DNA from: Acidimicrobiaceae bacterium UBA7830
GTDB lineage: Bacteria > Actinomycetota > Acidimicrobiia > Acidimicrobiales > Ilumatobacteraceae
DNA: 31,876 nt
NCBI GenBank assembly: GCA_002501485.1
Contig: DLTS01000066.1
Coordinates: 15,451-47,326, forward strand
Direction: 5' to 3'
How positions within the stretch are numbered: the stretch's first letter is position 1; the number at the start of each line of letters is the position of its first letter. This document shows positions 23,717 through 31,876 of this stretch, in pieces. Below the pieces are notes generated by a model. It was given only the letters and a program-made list of their open reading frames with translations. It was not told the origin of the DNA and ran no database searches. The position numbers were made by a program, and so were the translations under genes.

Positions 23717-23746
23717 TATCCGTTATGCGTCAAAATTCAACCGTCA

Positions 23747-24604
23747 TTGGTGACGGTGATCTCAGTGCCACCGATATACCCTAGTCGTTTGATGGGTGGC
23801 CCACAGCGAGTATTCGAATCACGAGAGCTTTTGATAGCTCTTACGCTTCGTGAACTTCAAACAAAATACCGAGGAAGTTTCCTTGGATGGTCGTGGTCAC
23901 TCCTTAACCCCCTCGCAACCCTTGCCATTTACGGCTTCGTTTTTGGAATTCTTTTTGGGGCACAAGCACCAATTGGCGAAAATTCAAATTTGACCGGGTT
24001 CGCTTGGTTTTTGTTGTGCGCAATCATTCCGTGGAACTTCTTCGCAGTAGTCAACAACATCGGGCTTACTTCCGTGACAGATAACTCTGCTCTTGTACGA
24101 CGAGTTGCTTTTCCCAGAGAGATTCTAGTTTTTTCAAACGTCGTTTTTGCCTTGGTGCAGTTTGGAATTGAGCTTGTAGTTCTTTGCAGCATTCTGCTCG
24201 TAGTTGCTGGTGCACCGATTCTTCCGTATATCCCTTTAGCGGCATTTCTTGGGATAGCGCTTGCCATGTTCTCTGGCGGAATTGCGCTTGCGTTAAGTTG
24301 CTTTGCGGTTTATTTCAGGGACCTTAAATATCTGTGGACTAATGCCCTTCAAATCTGGTTCTTCATCACTCCGGTTGTGTACCCACCATCGCTAGCCGAA
24401 GCTCAACTTCCAAGTTGGGCGCAAACTGTGCTTCAGATCAACCCTATGGTTCACTTTGTTGGAGCGTTTCGTGATTTGTTGTACCACGCCCAGATCCCTG
24501 ACATTCAACGCATCGGAATTATTGTTCTCAGTGCACTTGTGAGCCTTGTAATCGGCTGGTCTGTGTTCAATCGACTGTCGCCGCGCCTACCAGAAGAAGT
24601 CTGA
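23747..24604 (+). CDS. ABC-2 type exporter permease, Wzm/TagG-like
   Basis: Up to 285 residues with about six membrane helices. The cytoplasmic N-terminal motif LTLRELQTKYRGSFLGWSWS near residue 27 followed by LLNPLATLAIYGFVFG is the hallmark of polysaccharide/teichoic-acid export permeases. It probably pairs with the divergent ATPase encoded at 22928-23716. The start is unclear: TTG 23747, GTG 23750 or GTG 23756 and ATG 23792 are in frame and none has a clear ribosome site; ATG 23792 would begin MGGPQRVFESRELL, a normal length for the family. Convergent with the next ATPase gene across 128 bases in which I see only a short CCAA/TTGG hairpin at 24616-24627. Confidence 0.88.
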   Translation: MVTVISVPPIYPSRLMGGPQRVFESRELLIALTLRELQTKYRGSFLGWSWSLLNPLATLAIYGFVFGILFGAQAPIGENSNLTGFAWFLLCAIIPWNFFAVVNNIGLTSVTDNSALVRRVAFPREILVFSNVVFALVQFGIELVVLCSILLVVAGAPILPYIPLAAFLGIALAMFSGGIALALSCFAVYFRDLKYLWTNALQIWFFITPVVYPPSLAEAQLPSWAQTVLQINPMVHFVGAFRDLLYHAQIPDIQRIGIIVLSALVSLVIGWSVFNRLSPRLPEEV

Positions 24605-24732
24605 ACTCTGCCGAACCAATTAGTTGGCCTGTAACGGCTTTTGAACTACTCGGGGCTCGCCAAAAGACCGCAGAGCTATTGCTTCATCTGATTGTCGAGC
24701 AATCCTCCGTGCCATTTTCGCATAGATGGAAA

Positions 24733-25479
24733 TCATTTGCCCTTGTAGGCCTTTATGACATCAGATATCGGTCCGTCCATTGCGACACGTCCACCGTCCA
24801 ACAAAATTCCCCGAGAACAGAAACTGCTTAGCTCATCCAAAGAGTGATTAACCATGATGAGAGTTCCCGCTTCATCAATGATTTCTTCTATGCGCGCACG
24901 TGACTTAGCCCTGAAGTTTCTATCGCCCACGCCCAGAGCCTCATCAATGAGAAGGATCCGTGGCGTCACTGCAGTTGCTGTGACGAACTGCACTCTTGCC
25001 CGCATGCCCGACGAATATGTATTTAAAGGTCGGTGAATTGCGTCTCCAAGTTCCGTGAAGTCAACAAGTTCATCGAGTCGCTCTTCGAGCTCTGCTTTAG
25101 GCATCCCTAAAGCAAGACACCCGAGGCGGATATTTCGAATGCCTGACGCCTCACCAATCAGAATTGACCCAACGCTCATGAGTCTCGGCTCGTCAGATAC
25201 CAGAATCTCGCCTTTTGTAGTTGGCAAGACCCCGGCAATTGCAGAGAGCAACGTTGATTTACCTGAGCCGTTCAAGCCAATTACGCCGACAGATTCCCCC
25301 TCATGCACATCTATCGACACCCCTCGAATCGCTCTAACTACCGATTTCCCGGCAGCATTTCGGTCGACTAATCGAGCTTTTAAGCCGGCCCGGCGATCCG
25401 CAAATACTTCGAAATCAATATCTACGTCTCTGACACTCACAGCCAACTTGGTAGGAAGAGGCAACTTAAGGTCTTCCAT
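24733..25479 (-). CDS. Second ABC exporter ATPase, Wzt/TagH-like
   Basis: 248 residues. Walker A GLNGSGKST near residue 68, signature TYSSGMRARVQF near residue 154, Walker B RILLIDEALGVGDRNFRAKS near residue 175, and NHSLDEL for the H-loop region. It belongs to the same group as the ATPase at 22928-23716 but the two proteins differ clearly in their N-termini and at many positions, so this is not a recent duplicate. No C-terminal glycan-binding domain. The start overlaps the 3' end of its permease gene by 14 bases, showing that the two form one operon and one exporter. Confidence 0.9.
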   Translation of the reverse strand: MEDLKLPLPTKLAVSVRDVDIDFEVFADRRAGLKARLVDRNAAGKSVVRAIRGVSIDVHEGESVGVIGLNGSGKSTLLSAIAGVLPTTKGEILVSDEPRLMSVGSILIGEASGIRNIRLGCLALGMPKAELEERLDELVDFTELGDAIHRPLNTYSSGMRARVQFVTATAVTPRILLIDEALGVGDRNFRAKSRARIEEIIDEAGTLIMVNHSLDELSSFCSRGILLDGGRVAMDGPISDVIKAYKGK

Positions 25480-26329
25480 ACCGGTGCTCCGCAGAGGTGA
25501 AGAACTTCAAACCGCCAACAACGAGTAGGCATGTAACCATGACGGTTACCGACACTTCCGCCAGTCCCATTCCTGGTGCCCTGCCAAGAAACACCCACCT
25601 GTAAATATCAATGATCCAGACCAAGGGATTCCACGACAAAATCAAATGAAGAATCTTTGGTCCACGATCCTCCAATAGCGCTAAAGGAACCATCACGCCT
25701 GAAAGGTACCGAAGCATCTGGAAAACAAAGGGAAGAAGTTTTTCAACGTCCCGGAAGGAGTCATTGCACCGTGCTACCACCAGAGCGCAGCCGAAGTTGA
25801 ATGCCGTGTGGAGAGAGAGCGCCACTGGTAGGAAGACGATTCTCCAGGAAACGCCCTCTCCCGTCGCAAAAGCGAATACCAGCAGAACAACTATCTCAAA
25901 TGCAAACGTGATGAGTTCGCCTATTGTGCTTGATACCGGAAGTAGGACGCGTGGGAATCGGAGCGACCGGACCAATCCCTGCTTACTCGTAATTGATACG
26001 GCACCTTGCATCACTGTTGATTGCGTCAATCGAAAAACGAACAATCCGAGAACTAGCCAAAATATGTAGTTATCAACGCCGCGGCTTGCATTGAGGACGA
26101 CTCCGAAAATCAGGTAGTACACGCCCGCTGTGAGCAACGGATTGAGCACATTCCATACGTTTCCGAGAATTGTGTTCTGATTCCTGCTTCTGAATCTGTC
26201 AACCGGCATTGCCAGAGCAAAGTGTCGGCGGCGCCAACTATTTCGAAGGTAAGCGCGCAACGAGTTAGAAGCGTGACTCAACGATTGGAGAGAAGATGCT
26301 TCGCTCACTAGATCGTTGTTATCAGTCAT
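25466..26329 (-). CDS. Second ABC-2 type exporter permease, Wzm/TagG-like
   Basis: 287 residues, about six membrane helices after a cytoplasmic N-terminus. RFRSRNQNTILGNVWNVLNP near residue 46 is the family motif (an RYRNSVLGxxWxxLxP variant). It forms an exporter with the overlapping downstream ATPase gene. ATG at 26329 lies divergent from the sugar transferase gene across a 103-base gap with a perfect inverted repeat. The presence of this second pair next to another complete pair suggests two different glycans or a glycan and a separate lipid-linked substrate leave through this locus. Confidence 0.88.
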   Translation of the reverse strand: MTDNNDLVSEASSLQSLSHASNSLRAYLRNSWRRRHFALAMPVDRFRSRNQNTILGNVWNVLNPLLTAGVYYLIFGVVLNASRGVDNYIFWLVLGLFVFRLTQSTVMQGAVSITSKQGLVRSLRFPRVLLPVSSTIGELITFAFEIVVLLVFAFATGEGVSWRIVFLPVALSLHTAFNFGCALVVARCNDSFRDVEKLLPFVFQMLRYLSGVMVPLALLEDRGPKILHLILSWNPLVWIIDIYRWVFLGRAPGMGLAEVSVTVMVTCLLVVGGLKFFTSAEHRYGRP

Positions 26330-26391
26330 TTTGACGCCTCTGCGGATTCTCTTCTTCGAACCTTGGAACGCCCAGCTCCAAATGTAGGTCA

Positions 26392-26415
26392 GGTACTGGC
26401 GGTGAACCCAGTACC
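26392..26415. repeat. Perfect 8-base inverted repeat before the sugar transferase gene
   Basis: GGTACTGG (26392-26399) and CCAGTACC (26408-26415) are perfect arms around an 8-base loop, ending 17 bases before the ATG at 26433. It is followed by a tandem ACGGTC repeat at 26417-26428. There is no T-run, so a terminator is unlikely; an operator site or a hairpin covering the start region is more likely. Confidence 0.55.
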
Positions 26416-26432
26416 AACGGTCACGGTCAATT

Positions 26433-27875
26433 ATGTCGGCGTCACCGCCAGCAGTAAGTGCTTTCGCTTACGATAATTGGGTGGCGCCCGAACCTTCTAG
26501 CCCTTATTCGCAAGGTGCTATTGATCGTTTGCTCGATCGGCCCGCAGCTTTATTCAACCGCCAGTTGGGATGGATGTGGCGGCGCGGCTTTCGTTTTCTA
26601 TACCTTCTCGATTCGCTGGTCCTCTTCGGGCTTCTCTGCGTAATAAATTTGATTCGATTTGGTTCGTCCTGGCCGACTTACGGAGTTGGTCACTACTTGA
26701 CCGGTTTCGCTATCGCGACGACCGTCAGTATCGCGGTCAACTATTTCACCGGCCTGTACGAACGAGATCCCAGCTTGGGGCTCCGGCCATGGGCGCCGCG
26801 GGTCGCGCTCGCAATGGGTATAGCCACACTGATCGATGGCGTTTTCGCAGTCTTTTTTGACCGCTACCTAATGCCGCGTCTCAATCTCGCGGCCCTTTTC
26901 CTGCTCGGTACGTTGGCGCTCACTATGACTCGGGTGCTGAGCAGACGACTGGCTATTCGACGTAGGGGGCCTTCGCGAGTGGCTCTTGTCGGAGATTCGA
27001 GCGAACGTGATCGGGCTAGGAACACCTTGGCTTCGCATATTTCGAGCGCTCGCATAGTGCTCGAATGCGACAGTGAATTTCTCGATCCATTACAAGTCAA
27101 AAAATTCCAAGTCACAGATGTGTTCTTCGTTGACCTCTCAGCATTTGAAAGAAACTTTCCGGAGCCACTTACGAGTCTGGCTCAGGAGGGAACGACAGTT
27201 ATTCAACGCGTGAGTGCGGCAGAGACCCTGCTTGGACTCAAGACCGTGTACCAAATTGGCGGCATTCCATTCATTCGTCTCAACACACAAGGCCTTCAGC
27301 CACATCAACTGCGACTCAAACGCATCATCGACCTTTCGATCATTCTGTTCACCAGCCCGCTCTGGCTTGCGCTCATCGCTATGACTGCAGCTTATTCAAA
27401 AGCGGTTTCCTCTGCGGGAGTGTTCTATCGCCAAACACGAGTAGGCCTCAACGGTCGACACTTTGAGATCGTCAAGTTTCGGACAATGTATTCAAATGCA
27501 GAATTTGAATCTGGCCCGCGGCTTTCCGAGCGGAACGATGCTCGGGTAGAACCGAGACTTCAATGGATCCGTTCATCGCGTCTTGACGAGCTGCCACAAC
27601 TACTTAATGTGGTTCAAGGGCACATGTCGCTGGTCGGTCCGAGACCAGAACGTCCGGAATTCACATCGAAACTTGAGTCTGAAATCCCTGGCTATCAACG
27701 TCGTCACTCGGTAGCTCCGGGCATTACCGGGTACGCACAAGCGTTTGGGGATTACGACACCGATGCCGCACACAAGCTGGGTTACGACCTCCAGTATCTT
27801 GTGAACTGGTCAGTCGTTTTAGATGCCCAGCTGATTCTCCGATCGGTCTTTCGCCGGCAATGGCGCAAGTCGTAA
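26433..27875 (+). CDS. Initiating polyprenyl-phosphate sugar-phosphate transferase
   Basis: 480-residue membrane protein that attaches the first sugar phosphate to undecaprenyl phosphate, starting glycan synthesis. Four or five N-terminal membrane helices (residues about 50-170) precede a central Rossmann-like region, followed by the C-terminal catalytic domain: LKRIIDLSIILFTSPLWLA near residue 293, FYRQTRVGLNGRHFEIVKFR near residue 330 and TM, RSSRLDELPQLLNVVQG near residue 380, SLVGPRPERPEF and APGITGYAQ. These match WbaP/CpsE-like transferases. The specific sugar is unknown. Next gene is an acyltransferase, 28 bases downstream. Confidence 0.93.
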   Translation: MSASPPAVSAFAYDNWVAPEPSSPYSQGAIDRLLDRPAALFNRQLGWMWRRGFRFLYLLDSLVLFGLLCVINLIRFGSSWPTYGVGHYLTGFAIATTVSIAVNYFTGLYERDPSLGLRPWAPRVALAMGIATLIDGVFAVFFDRYLMPRLNLAALFLLGTLALTMTRVLSRRLAIRRRGPSRVALVGDSSERDRARNTLASHISSARIVLECDSEFLDPLQVKKFQVTDVFFVDLSAFERNFPEPLTSLAQEGTTVIQRVSAAETLLGLKTVYQIGGIPFIRLNTQGLQPHQLRLKRIIDLSIILFTSPLWLALIAMTAAYSKAVSSAGVFYRQTRVGLNGRHFEIVKFRTMYSNAEFESGPRLSERNDARVEPRLQWIRSSRLDELPQLLNVVQGHMSLVGPRPERPEFTSKLESEIPGYQRRHSVAPGITGYAQAFGDYDTDAAHKLGYDLQYLVNWSVVLDAQLILRSVFRRQWRKS

Positions 27876-27903
27876 CGCAGACTTTGATTTTCGAGGGGGT
27901 TGA

Positions 27904-29868
27904 ATGAGCGTAGAACGAACTCTTCCGTACCAACCAGCGCTGGATGGTCTGCGTGGGGTTGCAGTCTTGCTGGTTTTTGTATTCCATGCAGCGCCAGGAA
28001 TTCTCCCGGGAGGGTTCATCGGCGTTGACGTCTTTTTCGTTCTCTCGGGCTACTTAATTACAAGTGTCTTAATTGCCCAGTTAAACGACCAAAAGCCGGG
28101 TTTGTTACGAGATTTCTTCGTAAGGCGTATACGCAGACTTCTACCCGCTTCCCTCGTCCTGATCGCTGCTGTTGCGATGTGGGAATCATTGTTCGGATCA
28201 GTGCTGTCGAGCGGGACTCGGCACCAAGAGATTCGTTCAACGCTGTTGTACATTGCGAACTGGAACTTCATTGGCCAAGCAGACGACTACTTTGCGGAGG
28301 GGAGTGTCTCACCTCTGCGGCATATGTGGTCCCTCGCAGTGGAAGAGCAGTTTTACATCTTCTGGCCTTTCGCTATTTTCCTCCTTTGGAAAATAGGAGC
28401 TCGACGGGCAACCACTCTTACAGTCACGTTCAGTCTGATAGTTGCGAGTGCAGTTCTCATGTATGTGATGTACTCACCGGTGAACACTTCAAGGGTCTAC
28501 TACGGCACGGACACTCGAGTCTTTCAACCATTGATCGGAGCCGCCCTAGCATTTCTTCTGCCAACCAAGACAACGCAGAGAACAGGGCCAAAAAGCCTGA
28601 CTGCTGCGGGTTTCACTGCCGTCTTGCTCCTCTTTGGATTTTCACGGTGGATGCCCGACAGTCTGAGGATGTATTTCAAGGGAGGCGCGGTCCTGATAGC
28701 TCTCGCGACAGCAGTCATCATCGTAGCTATCGCGAATGTGTCACCGCTGAGCAAACTCTTAAGTGCTAGACCAATTGTTCACATTGGCGTTATTTCCTAC
28801 GGGATTTACCTCTGGCACTTCCCAATAACTCTATGGTTGAGTGCACCAACAGATGCCTCATTCTTTGATAGACGGCTTACCAATCTCCTGCAGCTTTTGC
28901 TCACCGTTGCGCTCGCCGAAGCAAGTTTCCGACTAGTCGAGCAGCCGATCCGAGCATCAATTTCGATCTCAAGGCGGACAGTCTCTGGCATAGCCCTTAC
29001 TTCAGTCTTTTCATTATTCATTGTCTCCAGCGCTCTTCTCGCCGCACCATCGGACTCACTAATTACGGAAGCTACGGCTGACCGCAGTTACGATCCGTGT
29101 CCTTCGAATCCACAACCCTGCGTAAAGGTGGAAGGGGCGCGTCCCGAATCGAAGACTGTAGTGATAGTTGGGGATTCCACCTCTCAGGCCTACGACCCTG
29201 CATTGAAAGTTTTAGCCGCTAAGCACGGTTTCAGGTACGTGCATGCCGCAGTTGGAGGTTGTCCTATCGGGCACCGCTTTCTCGCCACTGGCATTAGTGG
29301 CGAGCTACACAAACAGAGCAACTACGTGTGCTTTGAAGAGACTCCTGGTATCTACGAAAAGGTCCTCGAGGAATGGGATCCAGATCTCATCATCGCAACG
29401 TCGTCAAACGAGCCAAACCAGCATGTAACTGATGGTGCTCTAATCCGCTCTCAAACTGATTTGCATCTCTCTGAAACCAAAGAGGCCTTAATTGATGCTG
29501 TCTCGGTGCTCTCGTCGAGAGGTGCTGAGTTGGTATTTCTTCATATTTTGCCACCAGGGCCAGACGTGAACTGCCTCTCAAACGACAGCCCAAACACAGG
29601 ATCGTGCGTAAGGGAGGTGCCTAGGACGAGTCGAGAAATCAAATACAACAGAATCTTTGACGAAATTGCCCTTAACCACGTACAAGTTGTCGGAACAATT
29701 TCTCTCACCGACATCGTATGCCCAAATTGGGAATGCCCGTTAATGATAAATGGAATCGTCGCTAGGTATGACGGAGGGCATTTCACAGAGACGATGAGCG
29801 AGTATCTATCTTCATTTCTGGATCGTCGATTATCAGACCTCGGAGTTGAGCTGTCATCGTTCTCGTGA
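27904..29868 (+). CDS. OafA-like acyltransferase with C-terminal SGNH domain
   Basis: 654 residues. The N-terminal half has about ten membrane helices of the acyltransferase-3 family: PALDGLRGVAVLLVFVFHA near residue 8, GGFIGVDVFFVLSGYLIT near residue 37 and SLAVEEQFYIFWP near residue 140. The extracytoplasmic C-terminal half is an SGNH hydrolase-like domain: VVIVGDSTSQAYDPAL near residue 419 gives the Ser nucleophile and YDGGHFTE near residue 621 the Asp/His pair. Such proteins O-acetylate surface polysaccharides. ATG 27904 follows GAGGGGG, a strong ribosome site. The stop lies 13 bases from the convergent gene. Confidence 0.92.
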   Translation: MSVERTLPYQPALDGLRGVAVLLVFVFHAAPGILPGGFIGVDVFFVLSGYLITSVLIAQLNDQKPGLLRDFFVRRIRRLLPASLVLIAAVAMWESLFGSVLSSGTRHQEIRSTLLYIANWNFIGQADDYFAEGSVSPLRHMWSLAVEEQFYIFWPFAIFLLWKIGARRATTLTVTFSLIVASAVLMYVMYSPVNTSRVYYGTDTRVFQPLIGAALAFLLPTKTTQRTGPKSLTAAGFTAVLLLFGFSRWMPDSLRMYFKGGAVLIALATAVIIVAIANVSPLSKLLSARPIVHIGVISYGIYLWHFPITLWLSAPTDASFFDRRLTNLLQLLLTVALAEASFRLVEQPIRASISISRRTVSGIALTSVFSLFIVSSALLAAPSDSLITEATADRSYDPCPSNPQPCVKVEGARPESKTVVIVGDSTSQAYDPALKVLAAKHGFRYVHAAVGGCPIGHRFLATGISGELHKQSNYVCFEETPGIYEKVLEEWDPDLIIATSSNEPNQHVTDGALIRSQTDLHLSETKEALIDAVSVLSSRGAELVFLHILPPGPDVNCLSNDSPNTGSCVREVPRTSREIKYNRIFDEIALNHVQVVGTISLTDIVCPNWECPLMINGIVARYDGGHFTETMSEYLSSFLDRRLSDLGVELSSFS

Positions 29869-29881
29869 TGCGATCGGACAG

Positions 29882-31876
29882 TTAAGCCATCTCGTCTAGA
29901 GTCGATCGTTCAAAAAGTTCAAGAGCGCCACCAACCGTGCAGTTCAGAATCTGACGATCATCAGCTTCAAAAACTTCTTTTGCGAGTCTGTAATTCTGAA
30001 GCACTCGCGAAAGTTTGGGGTCTTTCCACGTCTTCCCGGCACCGAAATAGCGAGGATCGAAGTGATTCGGGTCGTCAGACTGGGAAACTATGATATTTCC
30101 ATCTACTTTCGCGTCGGCCGGGATCTGGTAAGAAAAGTCCATCCCGACTAGCAGAACTTTGGAGAACCCCATCCAATACGCCAGTTGAAGATTGATGATC
30201 GTGACGCTTTGGCCACAGAAAACTCTCTGGCTGGCATCTTGTGAGAATCGTGGATACCCGAGAGCCCCGGTCCGCCGACCGTAAAAACCTTGATTCATTC
30301 GAAAGAAAAGCGGATTCCCGAGTTCTTCTGCTGTTCGAGCGGACAAAAGTTTTTCCTTATACATCGTCGGAAAAAGTTTCAGCCCAGCCTCAAAATTTAT
30401 GATTTCTTCAAAATTGTCCTTAAACACTGCTGTGTCTTCGACGACGTAAAAGTCGGGTGGCCGCTCGATTTTGTCTTCAAGCAGGAAGAAAGAATTGACT
30501 GCAAAATATGGAAACTTCGATACCAGGTGCATATCCGTCAGGTTGAGCGACGGGCCATTTCCAACGATTACACAAGTTTCGCCCCGGTGGGTGTTCTTTA
30601 AAAGCCCTAACTCCTCGAAGGACCGATCAGGTAAGTCGCTCTCCTCTTTGGCAAAAACGGTTCGATATGAGCCTTGAAATACTTCCGGCTCTACATCAGA
30701 ATTCAAGTCCTCGGCATAGAGCGCCACCTCCGTGATCTCCGTGATATCGGTGACTTCCTCGCTCCGCAACACAGGGTGGAGAGGACTTGATGCAACAATT
30801 GAAGCGGGCGCTGAGGACCGCCATTGAAGCAAAAACTCGGACAAAGAAATAGTGGGTTGGGTTGTATTCTCCTGAAATTGATGACCGCCTTCGCTTGATA
30901 GGTCTATGAAAACACACTTTTCAAGATCTAAATTTGCGGCTTCAACAAGCTGTTCGTCACGGGGCTTCGTGAGTGCAATAAACACGGCGTCCTCTGGAAG
31001 TGTTTGATCAATTACCAGAAAATCGTTACTGGTTTGCAGGCTTGCCTCTAATTCCGAAATTGATTCAAGGACTTGGTCTGCGACTTTGTGCGACATATGC
31101 GCAATTACCTGCTTCGCGTGATCACTCAAACGCATTTCACAATTGAGGGACAGCCCAAAGCCTCTGATCAAGCCACGTCGCGCTTGTTCAACAACACCTG
31201 GTCTCAGAAAAGCGATAAGTGCAGACTCCTCGTTGGTGCGCATTGCTGAGTTTGTTTCGTGAAGAAAGAGATCCCCTCTTAAGGTTGCAATTGCTTCCGA
31301 AATTCCAAACCAGACAGCCTTTCTGCGCACCAATTGCTCTTGTCGACGCATCTCGCTGTATCCAAGAGTGAGGGGAGCGATTTCACCTGTACTCCACCGC
31401 GCTTGTAAATCTGCTCGATCAAGTAATTCTTCAGCTCGCTGGAGATGATCATCAAGACCGTACCGAATCATGCTCTGAGCGCGTTGGCGATAGGCCCCGG
31501 CAATTCGATCTGCTCCCGCAAAACGGGCGCCGGTACGCAGAACACGGCTCCAAAATTCCCAATCTTCAGCACCGTTTCGGAAGGCCTCGTCGAATCCTCC
31601 CACCTCTCGCGCAACTGACATACGCATCAAAGGTGCATGCACAGTAAAGGGTGACTCCCCAGCAGAACTAGAGAAATTACGTTCCTCAAGGCTTACGGCT
31701 TGTCGCCAACGGCTGACGTCTTCAACGAGCGTTTCTTCCGTGCACTGAAGGACCTGGCCGTAAGCACCAGCGAATCCCTCTCCTGCCTGCCGAAGCGCAT
31801 TCAAACGATTTTCTAACGACCACGGGGTTAGCAAATCGTCAGCGTCAAGAAACTGAACAAGGTCTTCATGCGCAAC
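29882..31876 (-). CDS. GT2 glycosyltransferase fused to DUF115/sialyltransferase-like domain (partial)
   Basis: The frame is open to the window end on the minus strand, so the 5' part is missing; 664 residues are visible. The first visible residues contain VQFLDADDLLTP, the DxD region of a GT2 domain, followed by REVGGFDEAFRNGAEDWEFW. A middle region of about 250 residues has no clear family. The C-terminal part (about residues 415-640) contains ETCVIVGNGPSLN, VNSFFLLED, then GQSVTIINLQLAYWMGF and KVLLVGMDFSYQIP, resembling DUF115 (MptE-like) and the GT42 sialyltransferase layout. It may add two sugars in succession; substrates are unknown. A start at TTG 31834 is not needed because the frame continues upstream. 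Confidence 0.85.
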   Translation of the reverse strand, partial: VAHEDLVQFLDADDLLTPWSLENRLNALRQAGEGFAGAYGQVLQCTEETLVEDVSRWRQAVSLEERNFSSSAGESPFTVHAPLMRMSVAREVGGFDEAFRNGAEDWEFWSRVLRTGARFAGADRIAGAYRQRAQSMIRYGLDDHLQRAEELLDRADLQARWSTGEIAPLTLGYSEMRRQEQLVRRKAVWFGISEAIATLRGDLFLHETNSAMRTNEESALIAFLRPGVVEQARRGLIRGFGLSLNCEMRLSDHAKQVIAHMSHKVADQVLESISELEASLQTSNDFLVIDQTLPEDAVFIALTKPRDEQLVEAANLDLEKCVFIDLSSEGGHQFQENTTQPTISLSEFLLQWRSSAPASIVASSPLHPVLRSEEVTDITEITEVALYAEDLNSDVEPEVFQGSYRTVFAKEESDLPDRSFEELGLLKNTHRGETCVIVGNGPSLNLTDMHLVSKFPYFAVNSFFLLEDKIERPPDFYVVEDTAVFKDNFEEIINFEAGLKLFPTMYKEKLLSARTAEELGNPLFFRMNQGFYGRRTGALGYPRFSQDASQRVFCGQSVTIINLQLAYWMGFSKVLLVGMDFSYQIPADAKVDGNIIVSQSDDPNHFDPRYFGAGKTWKDPKLSRVLQNYRLAKEVFEADDRQILNCTVGGALELFERSTLDEMA

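Noticed and set aside
24605..24732. Possible terminators in the convergent gap between the two exporters
   Set aside because: CCAA/TTGG (24616-24627) and ATTGCT/AGCAAT are short or have long loops and no T-run.
1..31876. CRISPR arrays, insertion sequences, attachment sites, rRNA genes
   Set aside because: No regularly spaced repeats, transposase or integrase motifs, or rRNA-like segments were found by reading.

Overview
The window reads as a chromosomal segment of an actinobacterium, probably a member of Acidimicrobiia or a relative (inference; no rRNA is present to prove it). The signs are the topA-tmk-holB order, a SigR/RsrA-type sigma and zinc anti-sigma pair, an F420-dependent luciferase-like enzyme of the MSMEG_4141 type, frequent GTG/TTG starts, and 1-4 base start/stop overlaps. 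Coding density is very high and no insertion sequence, phage gene or CRISPR array was seen.

Positions 1-8640 are mostly housekeeping. In order: the last codons of a probable topA, tmk, holB, tRNA-Thr(CGT), an isolated GDP-fucose synthase gene, an ECF sigma factor with its anti-sigma factor, a 50-residue membrane protein, tilS (apparently starting at CTG), a protein that looks like a phosphatase with its catalytic Cys lost, and a renalase-like flavoprotein. On the minus strand follow a small anchored protein, an SDR dehydrogenase, an enoyl-CoA hydratase and tRNA-Lys(TTT).

Positions 8780-19300 look like an aromatic-compound catabolic island. A minus-strand operon runs hpaF, hpaE, hpaH, then a UGSC-family selenoprotein whose UGA codon is followed by a bSECIS-like hairpin, then a 355-residue conserved protein of unknown function. 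Divergent from it, a P450 and the two subunits of a LigAB-type extradiol dioxygenase are overlapped like a single transcript. An acyl-CoA-dehydrogenase-fold flavoprotein (possibly a hydroxylase), an MFS transporter and an F420-dependent oxidoreductase flank them. A plausible reading is: ring hydroxylation, meta-cleavage by LigAB, then HpaE, HpaF and HpaH. HpaBC, HpaG and HpaI are not in the window. The selenoprotein pair inside this catabolic operon is the most interesting feature.

Positions 19400-31876 form a surface-polysaccharide locus, visibly richer in A/T in places. It holds a short helical protein, a tandem GT2 glycosyltransferase, a DUF2142-type membrane protein, two Wzm/Wzt-type ABC exporter pairs, an initiating polyprenyl-phosphate sugar transferase, an OafA-like acyltransferase with an SGNH domain, and a GT2 protein fused to a DUF115/sialyltransferase-like domain that runs off the window end.
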